NCBI RefSeq assembly: GCF_947507565.1
Contig: NC_089175.1
Coordinates: 310,001-374,000, forward strand
Direction of reading: 5' to 3'
Length of the DNA: 64,000 nt
DNA from: Oscarella lobularis
Lineage: Eukaryota > Porifera > Homoscleromorpha > Homosclerophorida > Oscarellidae
Below, piece after piece: positions 35,035 through 49,774 of this stretch. How positions within the stretch are numbered: position 1 is the first letter of the stretch; each line of letters opens with the position of its first letter. The translations under genes were made by a program, and so were the position numbers. The notes under the pieces are model-generated. The model did not search any database, was not told where the DNA came from, and saw nothing but the letters and a program-made list of their open reading frames with translations.

Positions 35035-36282
35035 GGGAGGTGTCAGGAAGAGCGGCTGGTTGAGAGATATTCTATAATTAGTGGGCGGTGGGTCCTGATT
35101 GGCTTTTCACTAACGTGCCGCTCTTTAGTCGGCAGTGGTGACTTAGAAAGACACGTCCCACGCACTTAGCCCCGAACGATGCATAAACCAATTGAACGAT
35201 TGAATTAGAGCCCATCGGAGTCAGCGTCCAGCAGAACCCACTTTGTTAGTCTATTCATTCATCAGGCTCGGCGAAAGCCTAGCGCTGACCTTCGCTCGCC
35301 CCCGCGCACGGCGGTCGAAAACAAGAACCAAAACCCTCGCACCAATATGCATAAAAGCGGTCAAAAACGTGGACGTGATCTCACAACGGTGTCGTAAGCA
35401 GTGTAAATCGTATCGCTTGCGTTCAAACGCGTATCACGCACGGGGAGGAAAAAAAGAAGCCGCTCTATAGCCGGACGCGGACAGTGCATGCCGACACTTG
35501 CCGCCGCGCGAGTCATGGGTCGAAGCAGGGGAGCCCTCCCAATGACTAATAATGAGTCCCTTGGCTACCCGCGAGACGAAACGCAGTTGGAACAGAAGCC
35601 ATGAGATGGACATGTTGCCAACGTGGTGTTCGTCTGCCTCAACGCGAGTCAGACACGGCGATCCTACTAATGGTTCGGGGCGACACAGACGCTGAAGCAT
35701 CGCTTTGTTCGCGCACTAGGACCGATTATCGCTCGCGGACGTGCCCATGCAAAAACCCAAATCCTGGTTCCAATTTTATTAGCTAAAAAGTCAACGAGAT
35801 GCAATCTCGACCTCGCAGGAAAACCCTCTCTACTCGGTACAGACACTGTACATGCCCATGTACGGCAAAAAGAAAAAAAAAGAAAAGAGTCATTTTTCTT
35901 TTCAATATCCCTTTTTCCCGCGAAAGCGTTGGCGATTGTCGAGCTGTAAAAAAGAATCGTGACGTCACGCTTCGAGTTTTTTACTGGTCGCGGTTACGAG
36001 GGAACGTTTGCACTCGAAAAAGGCCGTTTCTATGGCTCGGCAAGACGAATCGACGCCGGGACTATCCCACTTGGCGCATTCGCGCGGCGTTTTGCTCATC
36101 TAAAACGAGCCAAAACGTCGAACGATGGAATGGAAAGCGAAAATCGGACCTTCTGCACGCAATCGCTCGCCTTCAAGCACTCGAACAACTCGTCCCTAAG
36201 CCCACTACACGCCATTCGCGTTCTCCGCGACGATTTTTTCGTTGATATCACTCGAGACACACCCCCCGATTTTCTCGAAGCG
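35035..36282. other. Intergenic 1.2 kb upstream of INPP4
   Basis: No convincing gene. Short open frames on both strands (for example 35434-35700 minus) lack recognisable domains or codon bias. The frame just upstream of INPP4 stays open from 35959 without homology. A TGACGTCAC motif lies near 35960. Confidence 0.4.
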
Positions 36283-39200
36283 ATGAGATTCAACCAAAAG
36301 GAACTGTTTCTCTACGGTCTCGATTGCGCTGGCGACGCGGACAAGGAGGGAGTTCTGTCTCTACGCGAAAAGGACAAGCTGTTTCGACGACCGAGTAAGC
36401 TTCACGCCTTCTCCTTCGATTCTCCTTCGAACGAACGCCCCTAGATTATGTACAACGATGGTTCCGTCTCAAGGGGAACATTCTTTTTTATTTAAAAACG
36501 TCTGATAAAGTAAACAACGCTCGCAAAACCGAAAACGAACGCAGGGGGACCCCTTCGTTTGCGATTAGGACTCGATTCCCTACGGCGCTTTCATATTGGA
36601 GCGATGCAAGGTGCGCATCGACCCGTCGAATGAACGAAAACACGCCTTTCTGCTTCGTAAGTCGAAAATCAGACGCTTTTCGGGGAACGCGCGGAGCCGA
36701 TCCGGCAAAATGACTGAAAATCACCGCCGCCGTCGTCGCGCGTTATCGAATCGCGAGACCCCCTAATAGGAAGGCGCGGGATCCCTCCAGCACGGCTTCG
36801 CTCGTCTCGAACTAAATATAGAAGAGGCCAAATGGGGCGGTGGGGCCCCATCCTGAAAAAAAAAGGGGAATCTCGCCGACAGACACGCGCCGGTCTGAAT
36901 CGCTCCAGATCCGGTGGCGGTGGCGGGCGACGATCTCCACGGTAGTGGCGCGACTCTGTTTACGTGTTTTCGCGATGTTGTGCCGCTTCTGCTGCTATTT
37001 CCTTCGCGTCCTCGCGATCTCTCCATAATGCACATGCGTCCATTTTCTTAGTATTCGAAGACGGTAGCGCTGTCGAGCAGCACTCGTTTTGCTGCTCGTC
37101 GGATAAGGATCGCGACGAGTGGACGAGCACTTTGAAACGATCCAGGTGTGACCCCCGAAATTCCCAGTCAGTCTCCCGGGTCCCTGTGGAGTCAGTCCTC
37201 CCCTCCCCTCCTTAGTTACGAAGAGCTTCGCTCATCCATGGCAACTCTACGTCAGAAGCTTTTCACAATGACCGGAAAGGTATTGTCCCCGCCCATTAGA
37301 CAAACATCAATCAATAATAATAACTTCCACCACCACGTGCGTAGGATCCCTTGACTAGTGAATATCCATACTGTCCCGACGTTAGCGTGAATAGAGAAAA
37401 GAAACTCGTACGTTATACGTTATCGTCATGCAAAGTGCATCGTCTGGAAGCGTTCGCTTTTAGAGCTCTATGAATGCTGTAGTGGATGTGGTCGACGGCG
37501 GACAGGAAGTGGACAATTACACGGCTACCATACTAGAATTGTCTCTTTGTAAGAGACGCATAAACGTTTGAGTTGTGGAACCAATTAGTAGTGCTCACTT
37601 GGGCCTGTTTTCTGGCTTCAGCGTGTTCTGGTCTATCTTTACCCGCGTCCGCTGCATTGTCAACATATGCGGAAGTGAGCATTCTTACGCCGCCGGAGAG
37701 CACTTGGCTCAAGCACACGGAGACGGACGTAGTTAAGGTGGGTTCTTTAAATAATTAATTAACGCGGATGGGTCGCTAATGGGGGTGGTTTTTATCCAGT
37801 ACCGCAATATTAACATATGTATTTTTTCTTCTTCTCTGAACAGGATTCTATTACGCCTCATTATTCGCCCAATATTACGTTTTATACCGGAATGATATCA
37901 ATGATAACTCGACTCCAAGTGCGCATATTTTGTCTGAGTTCGTGGAACTTGAAAGTAGGCTGTCCTCTAATTATCACGTTGACTTTTTTTGAATTCTGTG
38001 TTTTTTTCAGCCCATCTTGCTCGGTAGCGCCCATTTCAATATCAATGAAATTATTACGGCAGCGTTACAGTCAGTCACGCGAGAGCTCAGGTATTGTAGC
38101 AAAAATCTCGTATGTCACACTTATGCAATCATGTTGCAAAAGACTCGATTCTGATACCGTCAAAGGCTATGTAACTGTCCAAGCTTGGAAGGTAATTACA
38201 ATAGATTTATATATATATATATATAAAGTAAGAATCTTTTTTTTGTAGACTGTCTCACCTCCTTCGCGTCGTCGATTTTCTTCGCCTATTGTTAGTGTCT
38301 TCATTTCGAAGTCAGGGGCATCATAAGTGTATCCAAAATAATTGTAATTGACGATTGCTTCTATTGTGAAAAGGGATACACAGCGCGATTCTCTTGACTT
38401 TATTGTTTCGTTTCGCCTTTGACTAATTCATTTTTAGCCGGAAACTCTTCCCGTCGTGGAGGACAAAGGAATGAAGAGATCAAAGACAGAGAAAATTGGT
38501 GGTGTGGTCACCAATGATAAGGGAACGAAAGCCTTGTTTAGGTACACTATTAGATACAATAGATACGTTCTCTACTTGAAAATCTCTCCTTCTCTCTCTT
38601 AGGGGCCTCTTTAGCAATTCTATTTCACGCCACTACGTTTTTCAAACAAAGTGTGATCGAGTGAAATTGTCTTTATTTTTTCCCCACACTGCTTATACAT
38701 ATAGAAAGGGTCCAGCTCAGTTGAAAGTATGCGAAGTGATGGGAGAAAGTCTCTACAATTGGACAGTTCCCAAACAGCTAATGTAGCGAAAACACATAGC
38801 TATAAACACTCGCGAAAAATAGTTTACGATTTCTCTTTCTCTTAGCAATCTCTTCGTTCGAGAAGAGCAGGAACGCATTGACGATCTCAAAGAACTGTCT
38901 CACGTAAGTAAATAAAAAAAAGTGAGGGGTCCCAGTAAAAAAAATTGACGCGTCACATAGCTCAACTCCGAGTGGGACTCCATACGAAATGAAATCCAGC
39001 AAGAGCACGTAGACGTCGTAACGTATTACAAAGACCTTTCCGTGGACTTAGACCAGTACAAGGGTATAGCAAGACAGAGAGAAAAGGCCTATGTAGAGAT
39101 ACCATTGCACTGTAGAGTCCACCTTCAAACAAAGCAAAGCGAAAGCGTCGCAGACGCTACAATTAGTCGCGACCAATTTACACGTGCAAAGACTTCAAGT

Positions 39201-41748
39201 CGTTGACGATACGGATCAAGGTATTTTTTCTCTCGTGTGTGTGTGCATGCGTTTATTTCTTCTCCCCAATGCGACATTGTTAGACAAGACGTGCATTTAC
39301 GATATCGTCACTATTGGCGCTCCGGCGGCCCATTCGTTGAAATTCAAACAGGGCGGTCTCAAGCGAATTTTTAATTCGTCCAGAGACGGAAAAGGATGGT
39401 GCGAGATCCCCCCTCCCCCCGTCTCAAGATTCTCAACTTCTTCTTCTATAGGTCTCTAATCGAATCAGATAGCAGAACGAGAGAAGTGAAACATTTTCTA
39501 GGTAGAAAGTCCGAATTTTTGCATGTCTCGTTTTCAGCTTCTCTTTTTTTTTCAGAGGCTTCTGCGAGACTGAAAGCCAGAATAGACGACGCTATCAAGA
39601 CTCTAATTTCAGCGGCTAGCCAGTGCTCCGTCCCTACCATGAACGACGCAATGAGCGTTCTACGCGAAAAGGTGAGCAGGCAATCGATTAAATTAGTCGA
39701 AAAGGAATCTTATTGAATCCCAGATTGACGAGCTGAAGACGCTGTGCGAAACTCCGCTCGTGTCTTCGGCCGTAGAGACAGCAATTGGCATAATCGATGG
39801 AAGAACAATAGGAGGAAGAGACAGTAAAGCCACACACACACACACGACCCTACGCACGTAGCTAGAGCCAGAGCTCTTCCTCTTAGCTGAACCGAATGAA
39901 TGGGTTTGGGACGGTCAAAACTTTATTCGCGCCGCAATGGATTGCAATCTCGTACGTCCTTATGCGCGCGCGTCTATCCGCTCTTTTTTTTCCTCGTCCA
40001 ATTTCTTGAAAAAGTTTTGTCAGAATGTGCACGAGCTTTGCATGTCCGTGGAATCGAAAGTGGACGCTCTCTCGCAGCTGAGACACGGAATCAGTAAGTT
40101 AAAATTGTTTTAGTCGTGATTTATGACGATGTTGCCCTTCTTAGCCGACTCTTGGCACGACCATCTATCGGAGCACACGCAAAGGATTGCAGCCGAAGTC
40201 CAACTAATTGTCAAACACGTGAAAACGTGTTTACAACTGCTTCTCCTTCAGGTGGACGAGATTCTCGCGCATCTAATGCAATAATGACCCTTTTTTCCTC
40301 TAGGAAGAAAAAGCGTGGAAGCAAGCGGGATACAGTTGCGGACTACACGGGCCAACTCACAGACGAGACGTCATTCTTTCTCAAGCCGTATAAGAGATAC
40401 CAAAAAACGAAGACAAGCGAGCCTAGGTCTTTTTTTTTACAGGTCTCCGGCATTGTGACGTGTTTCATGCTCCACATACGAGGTCGTCTTTTCGACGTCC
40501 ACTTTCTTCAGCAGCTATCCCAAATCGGGTTTTTGGCTCACTGGGAAAGCCTACTTAGTACACACGGTAAGCGTGCAGTTTTTTTTGAGACTTCCATACG
40601 TGCCCTCATTAAATACAGTATCTCTTCGTTTAATTATATTTAATATAGAGTCTTCTTTATAGGTGATGAGATGGGTATGCTCGAAGACTTTTGCGTGGCT
40701 ATCGAAGAGCTAAATAAAACCGTAACATTTAGTGTAAGAAAAACCCGAAAAGACCCCGCCCGCGTTCGCTTTCTCGAACCCGCCTCTCGTAGTTTTCCCA
40801 ATGCGACGATGCACAAGCGATGCCTTTCATTAACGGGTGCAGGTGTGGTTCTCCCAGCGTGCTAGAATCGCGTTCTCATAGGCTCCATTCATTCTAGATC
40901 GTCCCTTCAAATAGCCGTGCCTCTGCCGCCGGATCGATTTCGTCTCCTGCCTCAGGATTTTCAAAAGGGACGACTTGTTCGTCTCTGCGTCGTTCCGTTC
41001 AGTCAGGGCGTCAACGAAGAACAGTCGCTTTCGGACACGTGAGAAAATGTCGACTATTTCTTTTAGCCGTCTGGAAAGTATTTATTTTTTCAGTTTTGGC
41101 GACAATAGCTTGCACGAATTCATCAACTCGAGAAGCCTGAATCGTTTGGTGACTTATTTCGAGCAGTATCGAGACCTTTTGTCTCTCCACTGTAAGAAAA
41201 ATGGCTACAGTAGAGAGTTCTTATATATTGGGGAACATATAGCACCGCGAGTCAGCAGAGAAATACCAACAATCGATAAACTACTACAGCGACTTCGACA
41301 GAGCATCGATTCAAAAAAGAATAAAAACATAGAAATTTTGTCCCTTAGTGCAGAGGTACGTCCATAAGATGATATGGAGCGTAGGCCCAATTTATATATA
41401 TAATCTTAGGCTTGTCGTAAAATGAACGGCGGACGACTAACGAGCTGCAAATCGGCAAAAGATCGCACGTCGATGTCCGTAACCCTCACTCAAGCGCAAA
41501 TCCTTCTCAAAGAACACAACCTTCATCCGGATCTTTTCGAGCAGGTGATCGACCAGATGAGAAGGTAAATAAAAAATCCATATAAAAGAAACGAACGAAC
41601 GACTCTACGTGCGCAGCGACGGAACGCGACTTCTCAACGCGGAAAAGAACGTCGGCGAGAAAAAGTACGCGTTCAACGGCCTCCAGGTGAGAGTACTTCC
41701 AAAATCGTTTCGACCGCCGGAAGGCACGTATAGGACTCTTCAAACGTA
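36283..41748 (+). CDS. INPP4: Inositol polyphosphate-4-phosphatase with N-terminal PH domain
   Basis: Removes the 4-phosphate from PtdIns(3,4)P2. I read about 24 short exons; firm ones include 36283-36394, 36445-36509, 36569-36656, 37052-37145, 37216-37279. The N terminus is a PH domain ([45 protein letters not shown]), then a C2 region ([31 protein letters not shown]), the INPP4 middle ([39 protein letters not shown]) and the catalytic CX5R motif [14 protein letters not shown] at 41446-41487. The end [11 protein letters not shown] parallels vertebrate PPEGTYGKVET. The ATG at 36283 is a choice: the frame is open further upstream. Small exons within the C2 part were placed by homology. Confidence 0.93.
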
Positions 41749-41837
41749 AGAGAGGGGACACAACACAGCTTTATTAAATATTTCACACTTTTATTTTTAA
41801 TGTACAAATTAAATCCTAAGGAAGCCGAGTTTTAAAA

Positions 41838-42750
41838 CTACGTGAAAAAATCCTCTTTGTTTGAATTAGGCGTGCTAGATTCTAGTTTCAGTTCCTTTTC
41901 TTTTTTATTGTTTTCATTGTCGTCGTCTCCCCACGAGTCGTCTTCCTCGCTTTCGACGTTGTACTGATCGTCGTGCTCGATTTTCTCCCCCGCCCAATTT
42001 GTGTCCAAGTCTTCCATCCCACTGTCATTTAGTACTAGCCCCTTTGCCTATGTGTATATGTGAGGGGTGTGATTTCTAAAGTGGCTAGTTATGAATTAAC
42101 GACCTTTTCGCGGACTCTTTGCGCGTGAATAGCGTGATCTCGCTGCTTTTTAATTATTGCTCGTTGAGCTTCCTCTCTCTTCTTTTCAACTTGAGCCAAT
42201 CGCGATTCAAGCTATAAACGAATGATTTAGTCGCGTACGCTTCGAATTTGGGTTCGAGTGTATGTCTATTGTACTCATCTACTTACCTCTTCTAGGGTCT
42301 TCTGTTTTTCCATTTCTCTCGCCTCTCTTATGTCTCTGTGAAGTCGATCGCGTTTCGATATTCGCTTCTTCTCCAATTCTTTCTGCTTTCGCTCTTCTGC
42401 CGCTCGCTGTTTTTCCTCGAGTTTTTCCGACGTCAAACTGCCGCCTTCGGATTTCTAGAAATGTTGCTAAATAGACTCTATATACCGTACGTCATAAATA
42501 TCGCGATTACTTCGAAACGTTTCGGTGGAGGCTTGAGCGGCTTTTCTTCGACGGGAACATCGAAGACGGCGTATCGAGTGCTTCCCGCGCTTTGGACAGT
42601 CGTCGCCTCATTCGTTTCTTGCGCGTTTTCAATGTCGTTTTCTGTTGGTGGAGCGACGTCTTTTTCGACGTCGACCGGCTGCTTGGCGAGTAGCGTTGCA
42701 TCGGGACGAATGGCTCCAGTGGCCGACGCTTTCGACGACCCGCATCCCAT
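41838..42750 (-). CDS. STMND1: Stathmin-domain protein (STMND1-like)
   Basis: Exons 42511-42750, 42287-42454, 42104-42211, 41838-42047; 241 residues. The N terminus MGCGSSK is a textbook N-myristoylation plus palmitoylation signal. The motif YAVFDVPVEEKPLKPPPKRF followed by LTSEKLEEKQRAAEERKQKE is the stathmin-like domain: an EEKPL-type cap and the start of a tubulin-binding helix. A long helix and an acidic tail follow. STMND1 in vertebrates starts MGCGPS and has the same KPLRKPP step, so orthology is likely. It should tether a tubulin-binding helix to membrane (inference). It starts 91 bp from the divergent gene at 42842. Confidence 0.85.
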
Positions 42751-42841
42751 TTGGAAGAACGTGCGCGACAAACAAGCCCTACTCCACTTAGCAACCCCTC
42801 AACACTATCGCACGCTAAGTGACGCAATTCACAATGGTCAG

Positions 42842-43594
42842 ATGGACGTCACGACCGGTGAACGCATAAAAACCCGCCTATGAACGCGCGAGACTAAAAT
42901 ATTGCATTCAGTTCCGTCCTGTCGGCCTTGCAGCGATGGTCTCTGCTCGTCCTGGTGGAACGCATCCGGAAGTGGGCGTAGCAGCGTTTCCCCAGTGGAG
43001 AGCCCCTTGAAGCTGTGCTGCGTCGAATGCGACGACTCGGCTGGTTTGTCTGACGCCGAAATCTACCTCATAGTCTTTTGCGCTATTCTCGGCGTGCTGG
43101 TCCTACTCACGATTCTATTCGTCGTCGTGTGGAAGCGGAGGCGGAGTGGGAATAGCGGGGGCGGGGTCGAACGACGACGTCAGAGCGGCGGCGATTCGTT
43201 TGACTTAGAGGAGTCGACGTCACACGGATTTCGGCAGAAGCGTCTTGAAGAGTGGATACAAGACGCCGAACAGCGAGTCTACGATCCCATTGCGAGCACG
43301 TGGAGCAGAGGGCGTCGAAGTGGGCGTGGTTGCGACGAAGATTCGGTTTCTGTTGTTTCCACTCAGCGAGATGACGTCACGTGCACGGAGGCGGACATCG
43401 ACGATGACGTCAATATCGAAGTGGAAATGGAGAAACGGCGGCCCGGATTGCCAGAGGAGTGGGTCAAGTACGTGCCCGGCGAAGGGCTCACGCCGACAAA
43501 TAGAAATAAGAATAGCGAAAATCGCCGAAGTGGATCGGAAACAAAAATATCAAAATCTACAAAAAGTTTTTCTGTTAGATCGAGTTCTATATAA
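42842..43594 (+). CDS. Single-pass membrane protein, unknown
   Basis: Exons 42842-42857 and 42912-43594, about 232 residues if translation starts at MDVTTVPSC. The outer part has six cysteines in about 40 residues (PSCRPCSDGLCSSW, KLCCVEC). One hydrophobic helix (IYLIVFCAILGVLVLLTILF) follows and a basic stop-transfer KRRR begins a charged cytoplasmic tail. No signal peptide is visible, so type III topology or a missing 5' exon are both possible; the upstream frame stays open antisense to the stathmin gene. No family recognised. Confidence 0.6.
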
Positions 43595-43619
43595 AGAGCG
43601 GTAGCTTGCAAATTTTCAT

Positions 43620-43648
43620 TCATTCCCTGCATTCATTCATTCATTCAC
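43620..43648. repeat. (ATTC)n in ABCE1 5' region
   Basis: CATTC units repeated about five times ending 25 bp before the ABCE1 start codon, so probably inside its 5' UTR. Confidence 0.85.
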
Positions 43649-43672
43649 GCTAGCGCGCGGTAGAGACGAAGC

Positions 43673-46431
<2,759 letters not shown>

Positions 46432-46673
46432 AAAGGAACTGGGTGTGCAAAGGAAGTAGAGTTGTTGACCAATAATAAATAGAAGACGAGAGGTTGGCAT
46501 CTCTTCCCCAAAGATTTACACTAGGAACCGCCTATGCCCAAGTATGGTCTAAAAAAAAAAGGCTGGTCTAAAAGAACTTTCTCGAAAACAACTCGTGACG
46601 CACGTCCTCTCCACGTGGCCTGTGGACACTATTGGTTGCGCATGCGCGAACATTCTCTTCCTATAACGATTCA

Positions 46674-49050
46674 ATGGTGAAGCGGAAGCCGGGTCAAAAG
46701 GGTTCTGGTGAAGGTACAGTGCTAGTGTGTGATCCGAGTTATCTTCTGAAGGTTAGCGTTTTGTTTGCAGTACTCGCTAAGCGCCCGAAAGTCGAGATGA
46801 CGGAAGGAGACGAAAGAGAACCGCCGATCGACGCGGCCACGAAGAAGAAGATAGCGAAGAGAAAGAGTGCGAGAAAACGCCGCGAGATTCAACGCAAGAA
46901 GATGAAGATCGCACCCAGGCGAACGACGATATTGGCAGCGAAACTCAACAAAGTGATAGCGCAACTCCTTGAGTCGAGGGAGGAGATAGGAACGATGAGG
47001 AAGGAGATGGAGAAACTCAAGAAAAAGTTAAACCGAAAGTTTGGGAAGGAAGGTAAGTCTACACTGTGCAGCCCGACGTTTCGTCGCGACGAGGTCCCTC
47101 GCGCGTACCGATGCGTCATCGCCTTACGTGCTACACTCCCGTATTACTGTAGTTGTTGCACGAAAAAATAGTTTCGCGTGCTCGAGCACCCCTGGCCGTG
47201 ACGCAACTGAACGTGAATTTATCGCATGCTACACCTAATAAGTGCCCTAATATATCATATCTATACTGTAACGCGCTCTAATCCCAAACCTCTCTGACTT
47301 CTGTTTTAGGGTTCGTATTCAACCAGCTTGACACCATCTTCATAGAGTGTCCATTCAAGTTCGAACCAGACTCAAAGGTCACTTGGAGTTACCGATCGAA
47401 AAGTGATAACAAGGCTATCCAAATTGCATCCACCCCCAACCTAGAAATTCCGTTGGCAAAGCTCGGCGACGGCGTTGAGGTCTATTGTGAGATAGAGCTA
47501 AAAGACGGCCAGACACGGCGGCGGTCAGACCTAATCAATATTATTGTTGAGGTGATCCTTGCATGAATCTTCAGTAAGGCGTTCTTTAGTACTTTCTGTC
47601 TTAGGCAACGAATAGAAGGTCGCCTCATGCTACTGCAACCATCCCTGCTCATCATCAGAAGTTTCGAGAGAGACTTGCGATTCATCAGCACTCTCCTCTG
47701 TTTTTCAATTTGTTTGCGAATATCAGCAGCGCTATGAAAAAAAAGTGGTGGTGGAGCGACGACAAAGGAGCTGAGAAACCGGAAGTTGACGAGATTCCCT
47801 GGGGTTGTGCGGAAAAGCTCTTCAAATTGGGTCGCGGAAAAGAAGAGAAGAACGAGGATAGTCTAATGACTAGCGTTTGCACAATTTTGGCGAAAGCTAT
47901 TGGTCTCAAGTTAGAACTGGGAGGAGCTTCGATAGACACAGCCGCCCAACCTGCCGCCCGACCTTCACGGTCAAAGAAAAGCAATGAGAAGGAAACATCG
48001 CAGCGTAAATCATCACGTCCCGCACAATATCGCACTGACGGAGCTATTCTCGGGAACAAAGGAATCGTCTACGTTATTATGGAAGGCAAATTTTACACTT
48101 TAACTGCGGGCGACCTTCTCTTTCAAGTATTGAGGTATTGTGAAGATTACCGAGATAGGCTTCCTCCAAAATGGGGCCAAGGCAACGAGGACAGAGGAGG
48201 ACTCTTTCCGATTTACGCAATCACTGTCATGGGGAACGCTATTTCCCTGTACGGCGTCGTAACGATTGTCGAGGACGGAAGCGACGGTCTCGCTGAAAAG
48301 ATGAGCTACTGTCGCTTGGCCTCGGTCGATATCTCCACAGCGAAGCTGCAATCTATAAAGCAGTTCCTCTCCATGTTGCGCGGCGCCGTCCACGAGCTCA
48401 AAAAGAAACATTACGATGAATATAAGAATAAGAAGCGGCCCAGAGAGTTGTCTCCCACTCTGCCCGCTAATGGGGTCTTCGAAGGGCAAGATCTCGAGTT
48501 CACGGCGGCATTTCCAAGACGTCCTTTGATGTTCCTTTCCGACTGGAAATCAAAGGACGGAGAGGCAGACGCTGAAAAGGTCATCGTCAAATTCAGCGAA
48601 GAAAGATATGGCAAGGAGGTTCACGATTTTTGTTCGGAACGCGGGATTGCTCCAAAATGCCATGGCGTCAGAAATGTTGGACCCTTTAAGATGATTGTCA
48701 TGGAGAAATGCGACGAAGAATTTGTTCAGTTCGTCGATGCAAAAGAGGAGAAGGAGAACTGGTTTGACGAGGAAAAAGCGTACAAGGCCGTTGAAAAGGC
48801 TTTGGAGGTCTTGTACAATGAGGGCGGAGAGAAGCAATACGTTCACGGCGATTTTCGCGATGTGAACGTTCTGATAAATCGTGATTTTTCTGTCAAAATT
48901 GTGGATTTTGATTGGGCAGGGATAGATTCCCAAGTTAACTATCCCCCTCGCCTGAATCATGGAGGCATTAATTGGCACATAGATGCGAAGGAAGGACATC
49001 CTATTCGGCACGCTCATGACGTGCATTTTCTTGAGACGTATTTTCGTTGA
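46674..49050 (+). CDS. Coiled-coil, Ig-like, PD-(D/E)XK nuclease-like and kinase fusion (Crinkler-type core)
   Basis: Spliced gene of about 669 residues: exons 46674-46713, 46771-47052, 47310-47551, 47605-49050, all in frame. Residues 15-107 are very basic (KKKIAKRKSARKRREIQRKK, a likely nuclear signal) then a coiled coil. Residues 108-188 form an Ig-like fold with the Cys-Trp-Cys pattern (ECPFKF, VTWSYR, VEVYCEIE). Residues about 300-400 carry a RecB-like nuclease set: Asp333 (TDGAI), Glu348/Lys350 (MEGK), and QxxxY 362-366 (QVLRY). The C terminus is a compact RIO-like kinase: VIVKF lysine, HGDFRDVN loop about 602, VDFDWAG about 625. The nuclease-plus-kinase pair is the core of Crinkler (CRN) proteins, known in oomycetes, fungi and some animals. 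Everything looks whole. An Ig partner is new to me. Confidence 0.72.
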
Positions 49051-49083
49051 AGTGAACTTCCTTGACCACTTGGTCACTTATTG

Positions 49084-49152
49084 GTGTTGTAAATAGTGTT
49101 GTATTGTATGGTGTTGTAAATAGGTACCTATATGGTGTTGTAAATAGGTATT
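49084..49152. repeat. Three GTGTTGTAAATAG repeats
   Basis: The unit GTGTTGTAAATAG occurs at about 49085, 49111 and 49136, spaced 25-26 bp, just after the nuclease-kinase gene stop. TAAATAG-like steps may serve as a polyadenylation region. Confidence 0.75.
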
Positions 49153-49300
49153 GTGCCTCTTGTGGATCAGAGATAATAATTCCTCTCCTAATCGAAAGTT
49201 CGGATATGTTTCGCATGATTAATCCTGGGGTACGCATGCGTGGGACGTTTGGGGTAACTCGCGCTAAAAACCACGTGGTTGCAGTTTCCAGTGTTTCGTC

Positions 49301-49558
49301 ATGTCGTTTGACAGCAATCCAGGCGGTCAAGCAGTGGATTACGAACTGCAACAGTTTGTTCAAGTGGAAGAGAGCAAGGCGCGATTCCAAGGAATGGCGA
49401 AACAGTTCACGAACATCTGCTGGGAGAAGTGCATCGACAAACCGAGCTCCAAATTCGACTCGAGAACCGAGTCGTGCCTAAAAAACTGCGTCGAACGGTA
49501 TCTGGACACGACTAATTTCATCGTGAATCGCTTTCAGAAGCTTTCTGGTACGCAGTAA
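49301..49558 (+). CDS. TIMM8: Mitochondrial intermembrane chaperone Tim8
   Basis: Small Tim chaperone that pairs with Tim13 to escort hydrophobic precursors across the intermembrane space. 85 residues, intronless, ATG at 49301. The twin CX3C motif is CWEKC and CLKNC, with DKPSSKFDSRTE between, and the helix LQQFVQVEESKARFQGM precedes it, all as in TIMM8A. A CACGTG hexamer lies 24 bp upstream of the ATG. Confidence 0.97.
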   Translation: MSFDSNPGGQAVDYELQQFVQVEESKARFQGMAKQFTNICWEKCIDKPSSKFDSRTESCLKNCVERYLDTTNFIVNRFQKLSGTQ

Positions 49559-49774
49559 AGCCCGAGAAAAGGGCAAATAAGGTACGGGACGTTCTGGCGC
49601 AGAATTGTTTGCACGCGACCGCGACTCTTCATCAGGACTACTGTATGATTATTATTATTAGTAGTACTACTACCGGCTACACACAACTGTCGTCTCGATC
49701 AAGTGCATCATTACACATGTGCAGTAAAACTGTATCTCAATGGAAACATATGATATCATCCATTGAATATATAT

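Noticed and set aside
35434-35786. Overlapping frames of 60-90 codons on both strands
   Set aside because: No domain, no splice partner and no codon-bias support.
42338-42883. Plus ORF antisense to STMND1 exons
   Set aside because: Mostly the reverse of conserved stathmin coding sequence. Only its last six codons are used, as the proposed first exon of the membrane protein.
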